From Calothrix sp. NIES-4101 (lineage in GTDB: Bacteria; Cyanobacteriota; Cyanobacteriia; Cyanobacteriales; Nostocaceae), in the NCBI GenBank assembly GCA_004296455.1, contig AP018280.1:310001-374000 (forward strand): DNA of 64,000 nt, read 5' to 3'. The position numbers and the translations under genes are program-made. Under the pieces are notes generated by a model. That model ran no database searches and was not told the origin of the DNA. It saw nothing but the letters and a program-made list of their open reading frames with translations. Below are positions 1 to 9,402 of this stretch, one piece after another. Within the stretch, counting starts at the first letter, position 1, and each line of letters starts with the position of its first letter.

Positions 1-3000
1 ATGATAACAACAATACTGGTGATGCTGGTGGTATCTTTAGTTCCGGTGGAACTTTCACCATTAGCAATAGCATTATCGCCAGCAACACCGATAAAGGTGA
101 ACAGGCTCCAGATATTTTTGGTGCAACTTTCAACGGCAATAATTACAACTTGATTGGTAATATCACAGGTATTACCTCTGGGACATTGGGCACGGGTACG
201 GATATTATCAACTCCAACCCCGGACTAGCAGCCCTTGCGAATAATGGTGGTACAACTCCTACCCATGCTTTACTCAATGGTAGTCCTGCCGTTAACGCCG
301 GAAATCCAACCTTTACTGGTTTTACTACAGACCAACGGGGTACTGGCTTTAGCCGTATTCGTAATGGCAGAGTTGACATTGGGGCATTGGAAATGCAAAC
401 TCCAAGAGTAACTAATGTTACTTCTGCTACCCCGAATGCTGCTTATAAAGCAGGTAGTATCATTGCAATTAGTGTCACCTTCGATGAAATTGTCAATGTT
501 ACTGGTACTCCCCAATTAACTCTGGAAACAGGAACAACAGACGCAGTTGTTAGCTACACCAGTGGTAGCGGAACCAATACCCTAACCTTCAGTTACACCG
601 TGGCGGCGGGAGATAATACTCTTGACCTAGATTATATTTCCAATACAGCCCTATCTCTAAATAGCGGAACTATCAAAAATGCCGCCGGGATAGACGCTAA
701 TTTGAATTTAGCCAATCCTGGTGCTGCGAATTCTTTAGGTGCAAACAAAGCAATTGTTATTGATGCTCTTGCCCCAATCATCAGCAGTGTCACTGTCCCC
801 ACAAACGGTAGCTACAGAGCCGGACAAAATCTTGATTTCACCGTTACCTTTTCGGAAGCAGTCATTATTAACAAGGGAACGGGTGCTGTAGTTCTGCCAA
901 TTAGTTTAGACACGGGTGGTACAGTCAATGCAACATTGTTAGGCACTGGAGCATCGAGCAATACTCACATCTTCCGCTATACAGTAGCTGCTGGCAATCT
1001 TGATATCGATGGGATTGCGGTGGCAAATGCCCTTTCCCTAAGTGGTAATGCGACTATTCGCGATGGTGTTGGTAATGATGCGATACTAGCCTTGAATAAT
1101 ATTGGTATCACTAATGCAGTTTTAGTAGATGCGATCGCTCCAAGTGTAACTCTTTCTTCCACAGCACCAGCAACTCTTGACGAGAATCCATTTAGTGTCA
1201 CCGCAACCTTTAGCGAAGTAGTCACTGGTTTTACCGCCAGCGACATCTCTATCGTGGGTGGAACTTTAGTAGCCAACAGCCTGACAACTACGAATGGTGG
1301 CATAACCTACACCTTTAATGTCACCCCCACTGTTGATGGGACTTTAACCATTGATATTGCAGCAAACACAGCTGCCGATATTGCTGGAAACAATAACACC
1401 GCAGCAACACAATTAAGCCGTACTGTTAGCTTAGTTAACTACATCAATGGCACACCTGGAACAGACGCACTTTCACCAACAAACAGAAAAGATATAATTT
1501 CTGCTGGGGATAGTGACGACACAATTACTGCCCTGTTTAGCAATCTTCAGCAAAATGATGTAGTCGATGGACAAGGTGGTAACGATAACTTCATTCTCAC
1601 CGGAGGAAGCACAACAGACTCCCTCATTTTCAATACCAACAACACCAATCAAATCTTTTCGGGAATTCCGGGTTTAACAATTAGAAACTTCGAGGAATTC
1701 GACTTTAGTGGTTTTGCCGGAACTGTCAACTTTACAGGGAATGCCAACCCAGAGAAAATCATCGGCACCGCAAATAACGACATCATTAACGGTGGTAATG
1801 GCGACGACATTATTAATGGTGGTGCTGGCAACGATAACCTTCGCGGTGGAAACGGCAACGATGTCATCGATGGTGGCGCTGGTGCTGACACGATGAACGG
1901 TGATGCTGGTGATGATATCTATTTTGTGGATGATGTAGCCGATATTGTGCAGGAATTTTATAACTACGGCATTGATACAATTAATGCTTCGGTAACTTAT
2001 ACCTTGGGTAGCAATATCGAGAATCTCAATTTAACAGGAAATAATGCGATCGATGGTACTGGTAACGAACTTGCAAATATTCTCATTGGTAACTCGGCTG
2101 CCAATACTCTCAGAGGTTTGGCAGGGAATGATACTCTAAATGGTGGTGCTGGCATTGATATCTTAATTGGTGGCACTGGTAACGACACTTACATCATCAA
2201 TGACAATGACACAATTATTGAGAATGCCAATGAGGGTATAGATACAGTCTTAGCTTCCATCACTTGGACTCTGGGAGCCAACCTGGAAAACCTTACCCTA
2301 ACTGGTACAGATAATATCAATGGTAATGGTAATGCTCTCAACAACATTTTCATTGGCAACAGTGGTACCAATATTTTCTCTGGCGCTGCTGGCAACGATA
2401 CTTACTACATTGATGACAACAAGGATAGTATCGTAGAAAACTTAAATGAGGGTACAGATATTGTTTTTGCTTCCATCGATTGGACATTGGCAAGCAATAT
2501 CGAGAACTTAACCTTAACTGGTACGGCAATTGAAGCTAGGGGCAATGAATTAAATAACGTTCTCATCGGTAATGCTAGCGATAATATTCTCTACGGTTTG
2601 AATGGTAACGACACCTTAAACGGTGGTGCGGGTAATGACACCTTAATTGGTGGCTTGGGTGATGATACGTATATCGTCGATAGCATCAATGATATTGTCA
2701 TCGAACTAGCAAACGAGGGCATAGATACAATTGAATCTTCCTTAACTTGGACTTTGGGAGAAAATATTGAGAGATTAAGACTCACTGGCACAGGCAACAT
2801 TAATGGTACAGGTAATGCTCTCAATAACTTGATTCAAGGCAATAGCGGCAATAATATTCTCGAAGGTGGAGAAGGTAATGATAATCTGATTGGTGGTGCT
2901 GGTGCCGACATTCTCATTGGTGGGCGTGGCAACGATATTTTGTCCCTTGGGAAAGATAGCGATATAGATACTGTTGTCTATAATTCTGGAGATGGTAGCG

Positions 3001-3236
3001 ATACTGTTTACGATTTTTCTCGTGGTGCAAATGGTGATTTACTCCAATTTAATGGCATCGCAGCAGTTGATGTTGTCGTGAATGGTAGTAGCACCATGTT
3101 CCGCCTGGGGAATGGCACTAGCTTTACTGGAACTGGCAACATTCTAATGACTTTGGAAAATACAACTGGATTTAGCGCCAGCAATATTAGCCTGAACTTA
3201 GCTACTGGTAACACAACTAACTTCTTTTTTGGATAA
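1..3236 (+). CDS. RTX adhesin-like secreted protein, 5' end outside the window
   Basis: The reading frame is open from the left edge (first full codon at base 3), so only the C-terminal ~1077 residues are present; the ATG at 150 is internal. Domain order: the end of a beta-helix with a choice-of-anchor-Q-like tail (about the first 120 residues), three Ig-like blocks (each around 100 residues, opening with PxVTNV, PIISSV and PSVTLS motifs), then RTX-type calcium-binding nonapeptides (GGxGNDxxx) alternating with longer units containing NEGIDTV, WTLG, NIENLTLTGT and GNDTY. The acidic, Cys-free, repeat-rich composition and C-terminal RTX block are typical of type I secretion substrates. It probably acts outside the cell as an adhesin or matrix protein. 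No type I secretion genes are in the window. The family is certain; the function is inferred. Confidence 0.88.
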   Translation, partial: DNNNTGDAGGIFSSGGTFTISNSIIASNTDKGEQAPDIFGATFNGNNYNLIGNITGITSGTLGTGTDIINSNPGLAALANNGGTTPTHALLNGSPAVNAGNPTFTGFTTDQRGTGFSRIRNGRVDIGALEMQTPRVTNVTSATPNAAYKAGSIIAISVTFDEIVNVTGTPQLTLETGTTDAVVSYTSGSGTNTLTFSYTVAAGDNTLDLDYISNTALSLNSGTIKNAAGIDANLNLANPGAANSLGANKAIVIDALAPIISSVTVPTNGSYRAGQNLDFTVTFSEAVIINKGTGAVVLPISLDTGGTVNATLLGTGASSNTHIFRYTVAAGNLDIDGIAVANALSLSGNATIRDGVGNDAILALNNIGITNAVLVDAIAPSVTLSSTAPATLDENPFSVTATFSEVVTGFTASDISIVGGTLVANSLTTTNGGITYTFNVTPTVDGTLTIDIAANTAADIAGNNNTAATQLSRTVSLVNYINGTPGTDALSPTNRKDIISAGDSDDTITALFSNLQQNDVVDGQGGNDNFILTGGSTTDSLIFNTNNTNQIFSGIPGLTIRNFEEFDFSGFAGTVNFTGNANPEKIIGTANNDIINGGNGDDIINGGAGNDNLRGGNGNDVIDGGAGADTMNGDAGDDIYFVDDVADIVQEFYNYGIDTINASVTYTLGSNIENLNLTGNNAIDGTGNELANILIGNSAANTLRGLAGNDTLNGGAGIDILIGGTGNDTYIINDNDTIIENANEGIDTVLASITWTLGANLENLTLTGTDNINGNGNALNNIFIGNSGTNIFSGAAGNDTYYIDDNKDSIVENLNEGTDIVFASIDWTLASNIENLTLTGTAIEARGNELNNVLIGNASDNILYGLNGNDTLNGGAGNDTLIGGLGDDTYIVDSINDIVIELANEGIDTIESSLTWTLGENIERLRLTGTGNINGTGNALNNLIQGNSGNNILEGGEGNDNLIGGAGADILIGGRGNDILSLGKDSDIDTVVYNSGDGSDTVYDFSRGANGDLLQFNGIAAVDVVVNGSSTMFRLGNGTSFTGTGNILMTLENTTGFSASNISLNLATGNTTNFFFG
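1770..2935 (+). repeat. Tandem imperfect RTX-unit repeat within the adhesin gene
   Basis: About four copies of a ~95-residue (~285 bp) unit can be followed in the translation. Each has a GNDTY/GDDIY start, an acidic stretch, NEG(I/T)D, (W/Y)TL(G/A), NIENLxLTGT, GN(A/E)LNN, IGN and a GGxGND nonapeptide run. The copies have diverged at the DNA level, so they are older duplications rather than recent expansion. Short-read assembly of such a region can collapse copies. Confidence 0.8.
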
Positions 3237-3536
3237 TTAATATCTGAATATCTAGTTTCATATCCTCAACTTTTTTACCACAAGAAGTTGGGGATATTGA
3301 TTTTCAGATTAGACATTTCCGAAAACGATTTCTTTACAAGGTTTTTGGACAATACATCATTAATTTTCATCAGATGTCTAATTAGTCATCCGAAATGCGT
3401 CACATTCCTCATTAACACGGATAATCATACTTAAAAAAATCATCATACCAAGCATGAAATCGTAATTTCACTGAGGTTCAATCATAGCAATCATAAATAC
3501 AATCATACACGTAGACAGTACAAATAGATTTTCATT
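3237..3536. other. Intergenic region upstream of the pilus-like locus
   Basis: No gene is seen. Apart from the hairpin at 3261-3296 it holds three direct copies of CAATCATA (3479-3486, 3488-3495, 3500-3507) just ahead of the subunit gene. These could be an operator or merely AT-rich repetition. Confidence 0.5.
3261..3296 (+). terminator. Hairpin after the RTX gene
   Basis: TATCCTCAACTT (3261-3272) pairs with AAGTTGGGGATA (3285-3296) over 12 bp with one G-U pair. It begins 24 bases after the RTX stop codon. No strong T-run follows, so it is either a weak terminator or a dispersed palindrome; a close relative lies at 35984-36017. Confidence 0.55.
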
Positions 3537-4142
3537 ATGAAAAGAATAATTTCCCTTGCTGCTTTGATTTTAGGAGCTAGTGTATCAGTTAACGGACTAT
3601 TATCCACAGCAGCACATGCAGCACCTGTAGAATCAGATGTACAGATATCAGTTGAGGTACCACCAGTTGTATTTCTGCAAACTTATGACAGTATTACTTT
3701 TAATCTAGATGTTGCTGATTTAACAACTGCTACCGTTACAAACGGTGGTGTCTTGGATGACGCGACAGTGGGTACAGTAGCAGCAGGTTCAACTACTGTC
3801 ACACCAGCTTTACCTCCAGTAGCAAGTACAGTCGTCAATGGTGGTAACAAGGTATATAGTAATGTGCTTTTGTATCGAACCTGGGGTCTTGGCGGTGCTG
3901 CTGGAAACATATCGCATGATGCTGTTGTAGATACTGCTACCCTAGCTTTAGGTACATCTTCTACTATAGGTCTCTCATTAACAAAAAGTGCTGGTACACC
4001 TCCATCGCCAACAGCCGCTCCTGGTATAAGTGGCACTACTCCAATAGAAGGCTCAGTAGATTTTACTTTCGACTTAAATGCAGTCAGAGCGTCAGGTTTA
4101 CACACTGGTGGTGTAGTTACAGTTTCTGCTGAAGGTGTTTAG
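3537..4142 (+). CDS. Secreted subunit-like protein of the chaperone-usher locus
   Basis: A 201-residue protein with a clear Sec signal peptide (MKR, hydrophobic core, cleavage near AHA-AP at ~residue 29). The mature part is Ala/Thr/Val/Gly-rich, lacks Cys and is predicted mostly beta. Its C-terminus (FDLNxVRASGLHTG then alternating strands) matches the end of the next gene's product (FDVSNIKASGNYLG), which suggests related Ig-like pilin or spore-coat-U-type folds. It lies upstream of a PapD-like chaperone and an usher-like protein, so it is probably the exported major subunit. A 13-bp perfect hairpin follows, as often seen after major pilin genes. The pilin assignment is inference from context; no database match could be checked. 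Confidence 0.6.
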   Translation: MKRIISLAALILGASVSVNGLLSTAAHAAPVESDVQISVEVPPVVFLQTYDSITFNLDVADLTTATVTNGGVLDDATVGTVAAGSTTVTPALPPVASTVVNGGNKVYSNVLLYRTWGLGGAAGNISHDAVVDTATLALGTSSTIGLSLTKSAGTPPSPTAAPGISGTTPIEGSVDFTFDLNAVRASGLHTGGVVTVSAEGV

Positions 4143-4252
4143 TAGTTAAAAGTAGTTAAAAGCCACAATTTGCTTATTTTTCAGAAAGCATAGAATTTTA
4201 AGAAATTAACCTCTGAGTGAGGGAATAATTTGTTTTTCAGGGTAGGCTTTTT

Positions 4253-4286
4253 ACAAACTAAGTCTCCACTGGCAGACTTAGTTTGT
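4253..4286 (+). terminator. 13-bp perfect stem-loop after the first subunit gene
   Basis: ACAAACTAAGTCT (4253-4265) is exactly complementary to AGACTTAGTTTGT (4274-4286), with an 8-base loop. The following bases are TACAAAAAAT, not a T-run. This fits a transcript-end or mRNA-stabilising structure between a highly expressed subunit and its assembly genes. Confidence 0.6.
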
Positions 4287-4546
4287 ACAAAAAATCCTAT
4301 TTTCTGCATATCTGTATTATTGATAAGCTGAAGCACATTTAAATAGAATGATTGCAGGCACTGAATTTTTTTATTAGAGTCTAATTTCCTATTTAAAACT
4401 ACATGCCGAAAAAAGTTAACTCATATTTAATTTCATCTCATTAGTAACAATGTAGTTACATTTATCCCCACTATATAAAGTTATTATTTTTTAAAGTGGC
4501 AGTAAGTAAATATTGCGTATATAAATAAATAGGTGTTACTTAATAA

Positions 4547-4607
4547 TGGGATAAATTCGCTCTACGTTGAACGAATAATTAGTGGTTTAAATCGCTAATT
4601 TATCCCA
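4547..4607. repeat. 61-bp element bounded by 11-bp inverted repeats
   Basis: TGGGATAAATT at 4547 and AATTTATCCCA ending at 4607 are exact inverted copies; with the next three bases they match 13 of 14. The centre is 39 bp and non-coding. No convincing target-site duplication flanks it. It could be a small palindromic mobile relic or a regulatory site for the gene starting at 4691. Confidence 0.45.
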
Positions 4608-4690
4608 CATTTATACAACCACCAATAAATAACTATCTAAATCCAAATAATTAACTTTCCACAGAGATAAACAATCAGCTTGCGAATGAA

Positions 4691-5236
4691 ATGAAACGTG
4701 AATATTTTATTAGTATAGTAGCGACCTTGATTTACCTATTTCAAATAGGAAATATACACAAAGTTAATGCAGCACCAGTTCAATGTGCAGATGTTGAAGA
4801 TGGTTGCCTGAAAATAAATAAAGATGCATTAAAAGACCTAAAAATTAAAATTAATGATATTGTCGCGGATGGAAAAACAAAGCTAATAGTACCCGATGGT
4901 ACTCCTTTACAGTCATCACCAATACCAGTAATTAACCAGATAATCACTTTCAGGGTTGAGAATTTATGGGAGTTGAAAATTCCCGAAAATAATCAAGCTG
5001 GTTTAACAGTCGATTATATATATGACAAACTCCAAAGCACCAATGTCGGAACATCAGAAATTCAACTAGTGGCAATTGATGGACAAACTATATCAACCAG
5101 AAGTAGCTCACAGGCAGGCTATATCATTGTCACAGGTGGAGGGACTCTTAAATTTGATGTATCGAATATAAAAGCGTCTGGAAATTATCTAGGTAACTTA
5201 CAAATAAGAGTGACACCAGGTAATTCATTACCATAA
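4691..5236 (+). CDS. Secreted protein, second subunit-like product
   Basis: A 181-residue protein with an N-terminal signal peptide (MKREYF, hydrophobic core, probable cleavage after VNA at ~28). The mature part starts with a two-Cys motif (QCADVEDGC), which could form a disulfide in the periplasm, followed by beta-rich sequence. The C-terminal strand pattern (FDVSNIKASG, then alternating residues ending near GNSLP) resembles the upstream subunit. It is followed 85 bp later by the chaperone gene on the same strand. It may be a minor or tip subunit. I do not recognise a named family, so the role rests on position and the shared C-terminus. Confidence 0.55.
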   Translation: MKREYFISIVATLIYLFQIGNIHKVNAAPVQCADVEDGCLKINKDALKDLKIKINDIVADGKTKLIVPDGTPLQSSPIPVINQIITFRVENLWELKIPENNQAGLTVDYIYDKLQSTNVGTSEIQLVAIDGQTISTRSSSQAGYIIVTGGGTLKFDVSNIKASGNYLGNLQIRVTPGNSLP

Positions 5237-5321
5237 GCGTCAAGATTTAATTCAATTAAATTTAATCCAATTAAGCTCATTATTTCTCAGTTCTGTAATT
5301 ACAAATTAGTCAGTAAAAATT

Positions 5322-6248
5322 ATGTTGGAGAATTTACAAAAAATCAGTGCTAGTGTTTTAGCCCTTAGTACTTTCATCACAGCTTTTCAATTACCTGCAT
5401 CAGCAATATCAATTGGGGTTAGTCCACCTCGATTTGAACTAAAACTTGATGATAAAAGACCAACAACAGAAGTTTTTCGTGTTGTTAATATTGGCTCGAA
5501 ACCAGCGACTTTTAGGATTTACATTCAAGATTGGACATTGGATGAACAAAATAAAGTTCAGCCTTTACCACCAAGTGAGCAGTCATTAGGTAAATGGATT
5601 GTCGTCAACCCCGGAAAATTTACAATTCCTCCTGGAAAATCTCAAACTGTGCGTTTTTCCATTCGTCCACGTATCAAACCCCAACTAGGGGAACATCGGA
5701 CACTAATATATGTTGAAGAAGTGCCGGATGAAAATTCAGACAAAGCACCGACTCCGGTAAGAGTTGTGGGACGTTATGGAGTTGGTGTCTATGCTTATGT
5801 AGGCAATATCAAAAAAGTTGGAGTTATTAATGCGATCGCAGTAGATACTAAAAATGCACCAGTTAAGGCAACTTTTGATATTTCCAGTCAAGGTACTGCT
5901 CATGTGCGAATGAGCGGACAATATGCAATTTGGCAAGCTAATAAGTATCCTGGAGCAAGCAAAACCGAGCAAATATCGGATGCAGGAAAAGGAAAGCCAA
6001 AGCTTCCCGACGGTGTAGTTGCTATTGGCAGTTTACCTTCGAGTCCTGTACTACCAGATACCCGTCGTCAATTAGTGCTGAATATTAGTCAACAATTAGC
6101 TCCTGGTAATTATGTATTGGATTTAAATGGTGAATTGAGCGGTACACAAATTGATCGTGGAATCAATTTCACAGTTCCAGCAAGAATGAATAGTAATCCT
6201 CCCAGTCGTTCTTCTAGTAGCCTAAAAAATCAACTTCGCAGCAGATAG
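5322..6248 (+). CDS. PapD-like periplasmic pilus-assembly chaperone
   Basis: A 308-residue protein with a signal peptide (cleavage near ASA-IS, ~residue 28). Residues ~30-150 look like the first Ig-like domain of fimbrial chaperones: an ISIGVSPPRFEL first strand, FRVVNIGSKPATFRIYIQDW, IPPGKSQTVRFSIRP, and a late YVEEVP strand. A second domain follows (VRVVGRYGVGVYAYVG onward to ~290), with a basic Ser/Arg-rich tail. In chaperone-usher systems this protein caps subunits by donor-strand complementation in the periplasm and delivers them to the usher, which is the next gene (88 bp on). The fold assignment is good; the partner subunits are inferred to be the two upstream products. Confidence 0.75.
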   Translation: MLENLQKISASVLALSTFITAFQLPASAISIGVSPPRFELKLDDKRPTTEVFRVVNIGSKPATFRIYIQDWTLDEQNKVQPLPPSEQSLGKWIVVNPGKFTIPPGKSQTVRFSIRPRIKPQLGEHRTLIYVEEVPDENSDKAPTPVRVVGRYGVGVYAYVGNIKKVGVINAIAVDTKNAPVKATFDISSQGTAHVRMSGQYAIWQANKYPGASKTEQISDAGKGKPKLPDGVVAIGSLPSSPVLPDTRRQLVLNISQQLAPGNYVLDLNGELSGTQIDRGINFTVPARMNSNPPSRSSSSLKNQLRSR

Positions 6249-6336
6249 ATTGATTTTTGAGTGATAGTAGAAGCTTTGCAGTTACGCATCAGAGCAAGAT
6301 TTACCGTTTATTAATACATTTATCTGTATTCGAGTA

Positions 6337-9300
6337 ATGTTTTATCAAGTTACCCAACCCCCAACAATCGCAACGACTGTTATTTCCGAAAATACCTCTG
6401 CCCCAGAATCATCTAATTTTGGGCGAGAATCTCCAGCGATGGAGGTGGATTCTACTTCTGTCATCCCAAGTATCAACCTTAATATTTCTCAGTCAACTAT
6501 CTCACAATCAGATTTAGAACTAAAAGAAGTAGAACACAAATCAATTGTTGAGCGTATTCACACTGCAAAATCTGCTGCCAAGGATAGTAAAGACAATCTG
6601 ATAGATAAGTTAAAGCGTTTACAAGTAGTTCAGAAAAATAATACCGATTTACTAGCTTTACAGGAAAAAACGACTAAAAAATCACCTGATTGGGAAGATG
6701 TGAGAGCTAAGTTACGGCAAAAGCTTGATCATAATTCCTTCAATAGCGAAACTCCAAAAATTAGTATTCCAAAAGTAGAAAAATTAAAAACAGAAGTTAC
6801 AAAAATAGACTCAAAAACAGACTCTAAACTAGATAATATTTCAGTTATTGAGGGTATTGAAACTGCTAGTACTGGAACAAATAACTTACTACTTGGTGTA
6901 GTAATTAATAAACGTGACGTTGGCACTCTAGATGTTGCCAGAGAAGAAGATACTTTACTACTGCCACTATTAGAATTTGCTAAACTGGCTAAGTTCTCTG
7001 TAGAAAAAATTAACGGAATAACCGAATTAAATACACCTTTAGGAAAGATTAAACTAGCAGAAAATGAAATCAAAACAATTAATGAAACTGATTATATTAG
7101 CGATAAAGTCTTAAAAGAAAAATTACTTGCTAATATTGAATTAAATAACTTTGATTTTGCTTTAATTATTGATTTGCCTTGGGGCGAAGGTAGTCAAAGA
7201 AGACCAGAATTAGTCCAGCTAAAACCAGAATTTTTCCCTGCTCTAAGTGGGATTTCTAGTTACAGACAAGAATTATCTATTACTACAGGTAGTGGCGATA
7301 ATAATTTTCGTAGTTCTTCACTTTTAGGTGGACGTTTAGGTGGTGGTTTATGGCGTGTTCGTCTAAATAATAACTTCATTAACTCTCCAGACATATCCGA
7401 ATATTTTTATTACAAAAATAATGGTCAATTTAGCTATCAAGTTGGACGGCAACAAATTGGTCTACATCCATTACTAAATAACGTCAATTTAACTGGGGCG
7501 CAATTTGCTTTTACCAACTTACCCAAAGACCGTTTTAATGAAACCTATAGCGCTTCTGAACTGTTACCCAGACGATCGCGCCCAATCCAGACATTTCAAG
7601 GAACCGTAGCACCCGCTAGTTTCGTCCAGTTGCGGGTTGGAGGAATTGCGATCGCTCAACAGCAAGTTGGTTTAGATGGAAAATATGAGTTTCTCGATAT
7701 CAATTTACCAACTGGGCAAAGTAATGAAATCGAATTATTCGTTTTTGATCGCAACAATCCGAATGTAGCAACAGAAATTCGTTCGTTAAGATTGAATTCT
7801 TCAGACCTATTATTACCATCTGGTGGACAAGTTCAGTTAGGCGGCTTGGGATTAACTGGTAATTTAGCGCAGAATACCTTATTTAATGACTTTAACTCCT
7901 CAGAGGCAGGAAAATTAACGGCATTTTATCAATTACGTCAAGGACTTTCAGAAAATTTGACTTTTGAAGGTGGTGTACAAACCCTTCCCGATACAGTTCA
8001 AACACAAGCTGGTTTAATTTGGCGATTGGCAAACCCATTGATTGTATCCGCAAGTGTTGGTAGCTCTCGCGGTGAATTGGGTTATACCACAGATTTGGAT
8101 TTGCAGTTGAAACGCTTGCAAATTATTGGTAACTCCCAATTATTTCCCAATGGATATAGCAATCCTAGTAGTAGAGCTGCACGCGATCGCTATAATCATA
8201 GTCTGGAAGTCAAATATAAGTTTGCCAATGCTTTCAATCTGGGATTTATTGCTCGCAGTCGTCAAGATAGCAGTAGGTCAGCCGACTACATTTTACCAAC
8301 TTTTTCCTTCCGACCCATGCGGGGTATGTTTTTGAGCGGTAGACCAGATTTTGAAGGTAATTATTTATTCAATGCTTTTTATCAAATCAACTCAGCTAGT
8401 AGATTAGCTTTTAATTCCTCTAATAATAGATATTTTTCTGATTTTAGCTATAATTTGAACCGCCAATACCAATTATCTTTTGGTAGCGAATTTGGTGGTG
8501 ATTTTGGCACTCGTTATTCTGCAACTCTTAACCGTAATGCATTGAATCTCAGTGGTTTAAGTTGGCGTTTGGGACTCGCTTATAGCGATGGGGATGTTGC
8601 ACCTATCGTTGGTGCAAGTATGCAAGTACTTCCTGGTTTACTGGCAAGAATTGATTATCAAGGTATTCCCAGTAGAAGTAGAAATGGTTTAGGAGGATTT
8701 GGAGACGATCGCTTATCAATCTCCCTAGTATCCGATTTATCTTTTGCTGGTGGGAAAATTACCCCAGTTAGCTCTAATTCCTTTGGTAAACAAAAAGGTG
8801 CGATCGCGGGAAGAATAGTAGTAGAAGGTGCAGAAAACGGATTTAATTTGGGCAATGCAATTGTTAGGGTTATAAATAACCGTGGTAAGAATTTAGGTGG
8901 TGCCAGAACTGATGCAAGTGGTAATTTCTTCGTCGGAAATTTACCTGAAGGAATATATACAGTCGAACTCGATCCTGAAAAACTCCCTATCGAACTCACC
9001 GTATCCAAAGGCTCTGTAGTTGCTGAAGTTGCCAGTTCTGCGGTGACTCGCTTAGATTTTACCGCCAGGGCTGAATACGGGATGGCAGGACGAGTCACTG
9101 ATACTATTGGAACACCAGTGGCAAATCTACGCTTGGATTTAATCAATACCGAAGGTAAAAGAGTTTTAGCTGCTTGGACTGACGAATTTGGTCTTTATCG
9201 TCTTGATGGTGTTCCAATTGGGAAGTACACATTATTAATTCCTCCACAAGTCCCTGTCAATTCCAACGAAGAACTTCCTAAAATTCAAGTAGAGATTCGC

Positions 9301-9402
9301 AATCAATTCGTTTACGAACAAAATCTGCAATTACCAGTTGTGATATCTTACGACAAACCCTTTCCAGGTGACACATCTCCCAAGGGACAAAATTCAAAAT
9401 AA
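6337..9402 (+). CDS. Usher-like outer-membrane protein with C-terminal CarboxypepD_reg-type domains
   Basis: A 1021-residue protein. Residues ~1-185 are a polar, Lys/Glu-rich linker with coiled-coil character. Residues ~185-290 (LLLGVVINKRDVG to LIIDLPWG) resemble a periplasmic usher N-domain. Residues ~300-830 are alternating beta strands rich in Gly/Asn/Ser, with segments such as RRSRPIQTFQG and GFIARSRQDSS, typical of an outer-membrane usher barrel. Two carboxypeptidase-regulatory-like (Cna-B-like) domains end it (AIAGRIVVEG; MAGRVTDTIG). It should form the secretion pore for the upstream subunits. Oddity: the ATG start gives no signal peptide although a barrel must cross the inner membrane; an upstream reading frame offers a hydrophobic stretch in another frame. 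It is close to σ/archaic-type ushers by architecture, not proven. Confidence 0.7.
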   Translation: MFYQVTQPPTIATTVISENTSAPESSNFGRESPAMEVDSTSVIPSINLNISQSTISQSDLELKEVEHKSIVERIHTAKSAAKDSKDNLIDKLKRLQVVQKNNTDLLALQEKTTKKSPDWEDVRAKLRQKLDHNSFNSETPKISIPKVEKLKTEVTKIDSKTDSKLDNISVIEGIETASTGTNNLLLGVVINKRDVGTLDVAREEDTLLLPLLEFAKLAKFSVEKINGITELNTPLGKIKLAENEIKTINETDYISDKVLKEKLLANIELNNFDFALIIDLPWGEGSQRRPELVQLKPEFFPALSGISSYRQELSITTGSGDNNFRSSSLLGGRLGGGLWRVRLNNNFINSPDISEYFYYKNNGQFSYQVGRQQIGLHPLLNNVNLTGAQFAFTNLPKDRFNETYSASELLPRRSRPIQTFQGTVAPASFVQLRVGGIAIAQQQVGLDGKYEFLDINLPTGQSNEIELFVFDRNNPNVATEIRSLRLNSSDLLLPSGGQVQLGGLGLTGNLAQNTLFNDFNSSEAGKLTAFYQLRQGLSENLTFEGGVQTLPDTVQTQAGLIWRLANPLIVSASVGSSRGELGYTTDLDLQLKRLQIIGNSQLFPNGYSNPSSRAARDRYNHSLEVKYKFANAFNLGFIARSRQDSSRSADYILPTFSFRPMRGMFLSGRPDFEGNYLFNAFYQINSASRLAFNSSNNRYFSDFSYNLNRQYQLSFGSEFGGDFGTRYSATLNRNALNLSGLSWRLGLAYSDGDVAPIVGASMQVLPGLLARIDYQGIPSRSRNGLGGFGDDRLSISLVSDLSFAGGKITPVSSNSFGKQKGAIAGRIVVEGAENGFNLGNAIVRVINNRGKNLGGARTDASGNFFVGNLPEGIYTVELDPEKLPIELTVSKGSVVAEVASSAVTRLDFTARAEYGMAGRVTDTIGTPVANLRLDLINTEGKRVLAAWTDEFGLYRLDGVPIGKYTLLIPPQVPVNSNEELPKIQVEIRNQFVYEQNLQLPVVISYDKPFPGDTSPKGQNSK

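Larger units (their letters stand above)
4143..4690. other. Intergenic region inside the chaperone-usher locus
   Basis: No gene is seen in 548 bp. It holds a direct repeat of GTAGTTAAAA just after the stop codon, a perfect hairpin (4253-4286) and a separate 11-bp inverted repeat (4547-4607). Confidence 0.5.

Noticed and set aside
1649-2824. Several open frames on the minus strand across the RTX gene
   Set aside because: They are antisense shadows of the Gly/Asn/Asp-rich repeat coding and have Pro/Leu-rich, non-family composition.
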